Below, piece after piece: positions 42,617-47,662 of a DNA stretch of 47,662 bases. The DNA is from SLRI01 sp964576715 (GTDB lineage: Bacteria; Pseudomonadota; Alphaproteobacteria; Geminicoccales; Geminicoccaceae), in the NCBI GenBank assembly GCA_964576715.1, contig CAZNWE010000028.1, positions 1-47,662 of the forward strand, given 5' to 3'. The notes beneath the pieces are model-generated. The model worked only from the letters and a program-made list of their open reading frames with translations, did not search any database and was not told the DNA's origin. The position numbers were made by a program, and so were the translations under genes. How positions within the stretch are numbered: the first letter of the stretch is position 1; each line of letters begins with the position of its first letter.

Positions 42617-44167
42617 TCAGCGGGGCTGCAGCGTTCGGTAGCCGCCGATCAGCCGGTCGAAGGCGGCGTTGAGGTAGAGCCCGTTCACCAGATGGACCCG
42701 CAGCCCGGCGGACGCCGGGTGATGCGCCCAGTGCGGAAAGAGGGCTTGCGCCACCGCGACGGCGCCGAACGAGGTCACGATGAGGGTGATCAACGCCCAT
42801 TCGAGCTGACCCGGCACCGGGGCCGTGGGCAGGGCGGGGCCGGCGAGCAGCTGGGCTAGCCAGTGAAAGCCGAAATAGGCGATGGCCGCCGCGGCCGAGG
42901 CCGTCGTGGTCCGTTGGGTGAGCGCGGCCGGGGCCGTATCGGCGAGCCCTTGCGCCACGAGATAGGCGACGCCGAAGATCAGAATGGCGCCCAGGGCCAA
43001 AGCCTGCGCCGACTTCGGGCCGGTGATCAGTCCTGCAGCCATCGCCACCAGGCCATAGAGCACCAGGGCCAGGACGAAAGCCCGGGCGACGGCCGCTGCC
43101 CCCGGGGTCGCGACCGGCCCTGGCCGGCGGGCGGCGAGCACGGCTGCGACCGCCGCGCCCGAGCCGAGAAAGGCGTGCGCCTTGTAGAGCGAATGGGCGA
43201 CCAGATGGAGCAGGGCCAAGGGCCAGAGCCCGAGCCCGCACTGCAGCAGCATGAAGCCCATCTGCGCCACGGTCGACCAGGCCAGTGCGGTCTTGACGGC
43301 ACTCTGGGTCAGCATGACCAGGGCGCCGAAAACCGCCGTGAAGCCGCCGAGCATGACCAGGGCCGCCATGGCACCGGGGCTCGCCTGCACGAGATCGGCG
43401 AGACGGATCAAGAGAAAGCCGCCGGCGTTGATGATGCCGGCATGGAGCAGGGCCGAGACCGGGGTCGGCGCCTCCATCACCTCGGTGAGCCAGCCGTGCA
43501 GCGGGAACGCGGCGGTCTTCAAGAGCGCCGCCAGGATCAGCAGCCCGACCGCGAGCTGGGCCGTGCCCGGCAGCCCGTCGGCGGCCGCCGTTCGGAGTGC
43601 GGCGAGCTCGGCCGTGCCGAACGCCGTCCACAGCAAGAGGGCGGCGAGCAGCACCGCCACGTCGCCGGCCCGCCAGACCAGGGCGAACTTGGTCGCCGCC
43701 CGCCTGGCTTCCGCACGCTCGGGGTAGAACAGCAGGAGCCGCTCGAGGCCCAGCCCGACCGCGATGAACGCCAGCACCAGAACGGCGAGGCTGCCGGCCT
43801 GCACCAACAGCAGCACCGCCGCGATAGTGGCGAGCAGCAGCCCGTGAAAAGCACCCTCGCGGGCCTCGCCGTCGAGATAGCTGCGCGCATAGCGGACGAC
43901 GATCCAGCCGACGAAGGCGACGAGCAGCACCATCGTGGCGCTGATGACGTCGTGTCCGAGGGCGAGGCGCAGCGCGCCGGAGCCGATGGCGAGCGTGCCG
44001 GGCCCGCCGAGCGCCAGCTGCACGGCACCGGCTGCCGCGAGGGCCAGGGCAACGAGTGCGGCGGCCTCGGCGAGCCGCGGCACCGCCGCCGGACGGCGCC
44101 CCGGGCGGGCGAAGGCGAGGGCGGCGGCGGCGATGAGGACCAGCGGGGCGAGGGTGGCGAGGGACAT
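42617..44167 (-). CDS. dabB: DabB, NuoL-like membrane subunit
   Basis: A 516-residue polytopic protein of the NADH-quinone oxidoreductase subunit 5 / Mrp antiporter family with about 13-14 membrane helices. Helix-7/8-type signatures are LKTAAFPLHGWLTEVMEAPTPVSALLHAGIINAGG (positions near 212-246) with the conserved Lys and His, and VKTALAWSTVAQMGFML. The rest of complex I is absent, and the gene precedes dabA, so it is the cation-translocating partner DabB. CGGAGACC lies before the ATG. Confidence 0.92.
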   Translation of the reverse strand: MSLATLAPLVLIAAAALAFARPGRRPAAVPRLAEAAALVALALAAAGAVQLALGGPGTLAIGSGALRLALGHDVISATMVLLVAFVGWIVVRYARSYLDGEAREGAFHGLLLATIAAVLLLVQAGSLAVLVLAFIAVGLGLERLLLFYPERAEARRAATKFALVWRAGDVAVLLAALLLWTAFGTAELAALRTAAADGLPGTAQLAVGLLILAALLKTAAFPLHGWLTEVMEAPTPVSALLHAGIINAGGFLLIRLADLVQASPGAMAALVMLGGFTAVFGALVMLTQSAVKTALAWSTVAQMGFMLLQCGLGLWPLALLHLVAHSLYKAHAFLGSGAAVAAVLAARRPGPVATPGAAAVARAFVLALVLYGLVAMAAGLITGPKSAQALALGAILIFGVAYLVAQGLADTAPAALTQRTTTASAAAAIAYFGFHWLAQLLAGPALPTAPVPGQLEWALITLIVTSFGAVAVAQALFPHWAHHPASAGLRVHLVNGLYLNAAFDRLIGGYRTLQPR

Positions 44168-44268
44168 GGCGGTCTCCGAGGCGCGGATGGCCGAGGCCAG
44201 AACCAGGACTGCACAGGCTGATACCCCTGGTCTTCCTTCGATAAAATTACATATTCTTGCTCAAACTA

Positions 44269-44283
44269 TTCTATGAAATAGAA
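44269..44283. promoter_or_regulatory. LysR-type operator palindrome
   Basis: TTCTATGAAATAGAA is a perfect 6-bp inverted repeat around GAA and contains a T-N11-A box. It lies in the 118-bp AT-rich gap between dabB and the divergent lysR gene and ends two bases before the lysR ATG, so it could serve autoregulation. It is much more AT-rich than its surroundings. Confidence 0.55.
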
Positions 44284-44285
44284 CG

Positions 44286-45173
44286 ATGAACGTGAACCTG
44301 CACCATCTGCGCTTGTTTCGGGCGATTGCGCACGAGGGCACGCTGACCGGCGCGGCGCGGCAGCTCAACCTGTCGCAATCGGCGCTTTCGGCGCAGCTCA
44401 AGGCCCTCGAGGCGACGCTCGGCCATGCGCTCTTCGAGCGGCGCGGCCGTGGCCTCGTCCTGACCGAGGCAGGGCGCATCGCCCTCGACCATGCCGATGC
44501 GATCTTCCGCACCGCAGCCGATCTCACCGCCACGCTCGGCGGGCTCGGCCATCCGCGCCGGGCGCTCAGGGTCGGGGCGCTCGCCACCCTGTCGCGCAAC
44601 TTCCAGGTGCAGTTCCTGCGGCCGGTCCTGGGGCTCGCCGATGTCGAGGTGGTGCTGCGCTCGGGCTCGCAGGCGGAGCTGCTGCGCGGGCTCGAGGCCA
44701 TGGCCCTGGACGTGATGCTGAGCAATCTCGCGCCGCCGCGCGACGCCGCCAGCCGCTATCGGGTCCATCGCCTGGCCGAGCAGCCCGTCGGCCTGATCGG
44801 CACGCCGGCCCGGCTCGCCGAGTGCCTGCCGCTCGCCGCTCTGCTGGCGCGCCAGCCGCTGCTGCTGCCGACCCCCGAGACGGCGATCCGCGGTGCCTTC
44901 GACGCGCTGTGCGACCGGCTCGGCGTCAGCCCGGGCATCGCCGCCGAGGTCGACGACATGGCGATGCTCCGCCTGCTCGCCCGCGAGGATGCCGGGCTCG
45001 CCGTCATTCCGCCGATCGTCGTCCAGGACGAGCTCGCCGCCGGTCGCCTCGTCGAGGCCTGGCCTTTGGCCGGCATCGTCGAGACCTTCCTCGCCGTCAC
45101 CCTCGACCGCCGCTTCCCCAACCCCCTGCTGGCCGAGCTGCTCGGCCGCGACCCGGCGGCACGGTCAAGCTGA
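44286..45173 (+). CDS. LysR-family regulator of dabAB (CbbR-like)
   Basis: A 295-residue LysR regulator. The N-terminal winged helix-turn-helix is typical (LHHLRLFRAIAHEGTLTGAARQLNLSQ, residues 4-30, then SALSAQLKALEATLGHALFERRG). The C-terminal part is the two-lobe effector domain. It is divergent from dabB, the usual place of a LysR activator for carbon uptake genes. Its inducer would be a metabolite of carbon fixation or carbon limitation, by analogy with CbbR/CcmR; this is inference. Confidence 0.92.
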   Translation: MNVNLHHLRLFRAIAHEGTLTGAARQLNLSQSALSAQLKALEATLGHALFERRGRGLVLTEAGRIALDHADAIFRTAADLTATLGGLGHPRRALRVGALATLSRNFQVQFLRPVLGLADVEVVLRSGSQAELLRGLEAMALDVMLSNLAPPRDAASRYRVHRLAEQPVGLIGTPARLAECLPLAALLARQPLLLPTPETAIRGAFDALCDRLGVSPGIAAEVDDMAMLRLLAREDAGLAVIPPIVVQDELAAGRLVEAWPLAGIVETFLAVTLDRRFPNPLLAELLGRDPAARSS

Positions 45174-45638
45174 CGGCTCGCGGGCCGCCGGCGGAGCCAG
45201 CGCATCGGCAAGCGCCCAGGGCTTCGGCATCGACCGCGCAACGGCATGTCGCGCCAACCGCTCCTCCAATAATCCGCCGCCTCGAAGACGGCCTCTCACA
45301 GCGCGGCCGGTCCAGGCCGCCTCACAGCGTCCGACGATCGGCCCCGCACCCCACCGGTTTTTGGGATGATGGTGGTTAGCGGCACGGTGCACGATCTGGC
45401 GGGAACGGGCAAAAAAGGACGTATCTTTCATAGCAAAATTTCCGAATTTGATAAGTCGGGTTAGCCGCCCGGCGCTCTTCGGAGCGTGGGCCATGGCACG
45501 AGGGGTTGGAGAGAAAAAAGAGCGTGAGTCGCTTAGCACGCGTTGCAAAGTTATGTTTGAGCCGTTAGCCTCCATTCCCGGTTTTGTGGAATCCGCACGC
45601 AGCGACGGAATTGTCATCTCAAACAGGCGACACGATTC
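45174..45638. other. Composition boundary, no gene supported
   Basis: The first 190 bp are GC-rich like the core. From about 45370 the sequence becomes AT-richer and stays so to about 46600. A 73-codon frame (45448-45669) is open but has no ribosome site, no motif, and overlaps the next gene. This may be the left edge of an acquired segment; no repeat or integrase is visible. Confidence 0.45.
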
Positions 45639-45863
45639 ATGTGGCCTTCCCAACGACAGATTGCTGTAGCAGGTTTGTTTGTGGCTATCGTCGCGGCGGT
45701 TGCGACTTGGCTCTCCTACTGGCAAGCAAGGGATGAAGTTCGATCTCCGCAACAAGACGAGCGCCCTGCGGTAGCAGAAAAGGGCGGCGTAGTTGTAGGG
45801 AGAACGGGAGACAATCCCACCATCATTACCAATAATGTCAATATAAATGGCGCCAACGAATGA
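45639..45863 (+). CDS. Small membrane-anchored protein with GD-x-TI-NNV motif
   Basis: A 74-residue protein with one N-terminal membrane segment (about 8-27), a charged middle and the tail KGGVVVGRTGDNPTIITNNV then NING. The tail repeats a motif in the next gene's product (EGGVAVGEMGDQATITTFNV then TIDG). No family recognised. Start lacks a good ribosome site. It overlaps the next gene by ATGA. Much more AT-rich than the core genes. Confidence 0.6.
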   Translation: MWPSQRQIAVAGLFVAIVAAVATWLSYWQARDEVRSPQQDERPAVAEKGGVVVGRTGDNPTIITNNVNINGANE

Positions 45864-46444
45864 TCGGGCAGCGCATTTGGGATATCACCACGGCTTTTGT
45901 GGTGGCCGTGGTGACATCCGCGAGCCTGACTTCAGGGTGGGCGCAACAGGAAGGTCGAGAAGGCGGAGTCGCCGTTGGTGAGATGGGCGATCAGGCGACC
46001 ATCACGACCTTTAATGTTACGATCGACGGTAGCAAGTCTTCACTGGACAATGATCTCCAACGGGAATTGTTAGGCGAGCTTCAGCAACTTATTTCCAGTC
46101 TTCTTGATTCGGGCCAGCTTGACGCAAGCCAATCAGGTTCGCAGCGACTCGCCGAAGGTATCACCGAGATCGCAAAGACTGCTCCATTCAGCAACTATGT
46201 TTTGCAGGGAGATCAATTCACTCTGGATAAGACGACTGGCTATTTTATTGAAAAGACAGCTAATCTTATCGCCTATCATGGATATAGTGGCGGCTTCTAC
46301 AGTTTTTACTTAGATGGGGAAAAGGAAACGATTCGTCCGGGAATGTTTCTTTTGCTGAATGGCGAGGAGCAGCAATGTCGATTGCTTCTCAATGGCGGAG
46401 AAGATTTTATCAACGAGGTGGACATGACACTGCTTTGCCCATGA
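45860..46444 (+). CDS. Exported hypothetical protein sharing the GD-x-TI motif
   Basis: A 194-residue protein with a signal peptide (cleavage near SGWA-QQEG, about 29). Then comes EGGVAVGEMGDQATITTFNV, a helical segment (DNDLQRELLGELQQLISSLLDSGQL), and a C-terminal beta-like domain with FTLDKTTGYFIEKTANLIAY and two late cysteines. No family recognised. It is coupled by ATGA to the preceding gene; the shared motif suggests that the two proteins assemble or arose by duplication of that segment. AT-rich. Confidence 0.7.
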   Translation: MIGQRIWDITTAFVVAVVTSASLTSGWAQQEGREGGVAVGEMGDQATITTFNVTIDGSKSSLDNDLQRELLGELQQLISSLLDSGQLDASQSGSQRLAEGITEIAKTAPFSNYVLQGDQFTLDKTTGYFIEKTANLIAYHGYSGGFYSFYLDGEKETIRPGMFLLLNGEEQQCRLLLNGGEDFINEVDMTLLCP

Positions 46445-46601
46445 CAAGCGGAGACCATTGAAGTCAGTTAGGCGACAGTATCCGATAGAAACTTTTAGGG
46501 GGTTTTAGGTGCAAATTTTACAATAATAAACCAAGGGCCGTATATTCATCATGTTCGTGAGCGGCTTCTTCGAGGTCAGGGGGCCTTCCTTGGTGATTGT
46601 C

Positions 46602-46934
46602 CTAAGCTCGCTCCCCCAACCTCTCGACCCGGCGGATGGCGGCGATGTCGTCGGCCTTGCGCCTGCGGGCCGCGGCGAGGTCGAAGGTGGCCTGCAGTCG
46701 CATCCACATTTCGGCGCTGCCGCCGAAGGCTTTGGCGAGGCGCAGGGCCATTTCGGGGGAGATGCCGCCGCGTTCGTTGACGAGGCGGTCGAGGGTCTGG
46801 CGGGTGACGCCGAGGGGTTCGGCGGCTTCGCCGATGGTGAGGCCGAGGGCTTCGATGCAGTCCTGGCGGACGATGCGGCCGGGGTGGGGCGGGGTGTGCA
46901 TCGGGGCTTCGACGGGCAGGATGCGGTTGGACAT
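46602..46934 (-). CDS. higA: HigA-family antitoxin, without HigB
   Basis: A 110-residue helix-turn-helix protein of the HigA type: HPGRIVRQDCIEALGLTIGEAAEPLGVTRQTLDRLVNERGG (from about 16), then ISPEMALRLAKAFGGSAEMWMRLQATFDL. HigA represses its operon and neutralises the mRNA endonuclease HigB. No higB lies beside it; instead brnT and brnA precede it in the same direction, 25 nt upstream. GGAAG precedes the ATG. It may act as an extra regulator of the brn module. Confidence 0.9.
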   Translation of the reverse strand: MSNRILPVEAPMHTPPHPGRIVRQDCIEALGLTIGEAAEPLGVTRQTLDRLVNERGGISPEMALRLAKAFGGSAEMWMRLQATFDLAAARRRKADDIAAIRRVERLGERA

Positions 46935-46959
46935 GGTTGATCTTCCAGGTGCTCGTCGA

Positions 46960-47214
46960 TCAGCTCGTTGTCTCGATGAGCTCGATGTCCTTTTTGAGAA
47001 GCTCGTTGACGAGTTGGTCGACGTCGATGCCGCGTGCTGTCGCTCGCGCCGTCAGGTAGGCTTCGACCGCGGGGTCGAGGTAGACGGGGAGCTTCAGTGT
47101 GGTGCCGGGCTTGAAGAACTTGCCGCGGGTACCCTTGGAGAAGTCGATCTCAGCGGGCATGTCGTCGGCTTCTGGTCTCGGTGTGGTTGTCATTCTGCTC
47201 GTCTTTTCCGTCAT
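46960..47214 (-). CDS. brnA: BrnA antitoxin
   Basis: An 84-residue antitoxin with the BrnA C-terminal ribbon-helix-helix region: KLPVYLDPAVEAYLTARATARGIDVDQLVNELLKKDIELIE. BrnA binds BrnT and represses the operon. It begins just after brnT. ATG at 47214 was chosen; a GTG at 47232 and an ATG at 47193 are in frame. Confidence 0.88.
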   Translation of the reverse strand: MTEKTSRMTTTPRPEADDMPAEIDFSKGTRGKFFKPGTTLKLPVYLDPAVEAYLTARATARGIDVDQLVNELLKKDIELIETTS

Positions 47215-47218
47215 TCGT

Positions 47219-47521
47219 TTAGGTCGGCTCACTCTCGTACTTCCGGCGCTCGTGGCGGGTTGGTTCGCGGGCGGAGATGATTCGCACGGTGGCCGAGTCC
47301 GGGCCTGTCGACGTGTAGGTGTGCGACACGGCCAGAAGCTTGCCTTCTCTCGATATACCCAGCGTCAACCAACGTTCCTCGCGCGCGCCATGCTCGGTGT
47401 CGAGCACCGTCAGTGCCAATGGATCGAGCAGCACGGTAGCGGCCTGCGCGAAGGTCACCCCGTGCTTGGCGACGTTCGATGTGGCATTGGCCGGATCCCA
47501 GGCAAACTCGATCTGCGGCAC
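47219..47521 (-). CDS. brnT: BrnT toxin
   Basis: A 100-residue RelE-fold ribonuclease toxin. Family marks are IEFAWDPANATSNVAKHGV, FAQAATVLLDP, RWLTLGISREGKLLAVSHTY and RIISAREPTRHERRKYE; the Arg and Glu residues of the last segment belong to the active site. It starts with GTG, preceded by AGGG at 8 nt. It is followed directly by brnA. Confidence 0.9.
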   Translation of the reverse strand: MPQIEFAWDPANATSNVAKHGVTFAQAATVLLDPLALTVLDTEHGAREERWLTLGISREGKLLAVSHTYTSTGPDSATVRIISAREPTRHERRKYESEPT

Positions 47522-47563
47522 GTCGAGACCCTACCATCTTCCGCCGAAAAAGTCATGGTGGGT

Positions 47564-47585
47564 GCAGGGAGGCGAGCCTCCCTGC
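47564..47585. terminator. Perfect hairpin between brnT and the right-edge gene
   Basis: GCAGGGAGGC and GCCTCCCTGC form a perfect 10-bp stem around a GA loop. It lies 18 nt past the stop of the leftward gene entering from the right and 42 nt before brnT. The flanking T-run is poor on both strands (GTTCTT on the plus strand), so termination efficiency is uncertain. Confidence 0.5.
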
Positions 47586-47603
47586 GTTCTTCCCCAGCGG
47601 CCG

Positions 47604-47662
47604 TCAGGCTGCTTCCTCGCGTGCTTGTGCTGCCAGTGTCTCCGCCAGCTTTGGGGGCACTT
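47604..47662 (-). CDS. End of an unidentified gene running in from the right
   Basis: On the minus strand one frame ends VPPKLAETLAAQAREEAA then TGA at 47604-47606, a plausible helical C-terminus. It is followed by a strong hairpin. Only about 18 codons are visible, so neither the family nor the frame is certain. Confidence 0.35.
   Translation of the reverse strand, partial: VPPKLAETLAAQAREEAA

Noticed and set aside
45448..45669. 73-codon frame upstream of the AT-rich pair
   Set aside because: No ribosome site, no motif, and it overlaps the better supported gene at 45639.
1..47662. CRISPR arrays, rRNA, tRNA genes, complete insertion sequences or phage integrases
   Set aside because: None were recognised when reading both strands; direct repeats found are too few or too short for an array.

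Overview
The window looks like a chromosomal segment of a GC-rich Gram-negative bacterium, most likely an alphaproteobacterium of the Rhodospirillales/Geminicoccales kind. That placement is inferred from base composition, gene families and the dense ATGA/TTGA-coupled operons; no rRNA or tRNA was seen to confirm it. Most of the window is high-GC and tightly packed. The two ends (about 1-1600 and 45370-46600) are visibly more AT-rich. Toxin-antitoxin fragments sit at both ends, which suggests accessory DNA there.

Layout. 1-1440: start of a ParD-like antitoxin leaving the window, then an exported alpha/beta hydrolase. 1649-2799: a Tat-exported intradiol-dioxygenase-like protein coupled to a ferric-reductase-like membrane protein. 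3351-5931: a folate/pterin operon (folB, folK, an unusual dihydropteroate-synthase-like gene, a pteridine-reductase-like SDR). 5939-12257: a redox locus in which a Rieske [2Fe-2S] domain occurs three times, fused to a TPP enzyme, to an FMN glutamate-synthase domain and to a ferric-reductase-like heme membrane domain, with three further membrane proteins. 12543-15960: two large uncharacterised proteins and a polytopic membrane protein. 16030-17993: a divergent SDR/amidohydrolase pair that resembles deoxy-sugar acid catabolism. 18006-26367: a type II secretion operon (gspE,F,C-like,G,H,I,J,K,L,M) without gspD or gspO. 26422-27589: a stand-alone phosphomannose-isomerase-type cupin and an SDR. 27596-32810: a TPP-riboswitch-controlled thiamine salvage and uptake operon (thiM, thiE, thiD, a TRAP-type binding protein, ThiX-like permease, ThiY-like binding protein) without an ATPase gene. 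32938-33855: a small acidic protein and a lone ccmC. 33856-34906: a decayed stretch holding a remnant copy of the neighbouring lipoprotein gene. 34907-35464: a YSC84-type lipoprotein. 35775-40104: a three-subunit molybdoenzyme (Tat-exported Mo subunit, four-cluster FeS subunit, NrfD-like membrane subunit) preceded by a perfect FNR/FixK-type box. 40154-45173: dabA and dabB with a divergent LysR regulator. 45639-46444: two AT-rich overlapping genes for exported/anchored proteins that share a Gly/Asn-rich motif. 46602-47521: brnT-brnA-higA toxin-antitoxin genes, then the end of one more gene.

Taken together, the genes suggest an organism with versatile redox metabolism: an FNR-type-regulated molybdoenzyme beside bicarbonate accumulation genes, thiamine scavenging under riboswitch control, and protein secretion. 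The least explained and most interesting parts are the triple-Rieske locus, the divergent DHPS-like protein in the folate operon, the TRAP binding protein inside the thiamine operon, and the small motif-sharing pair near the right end.
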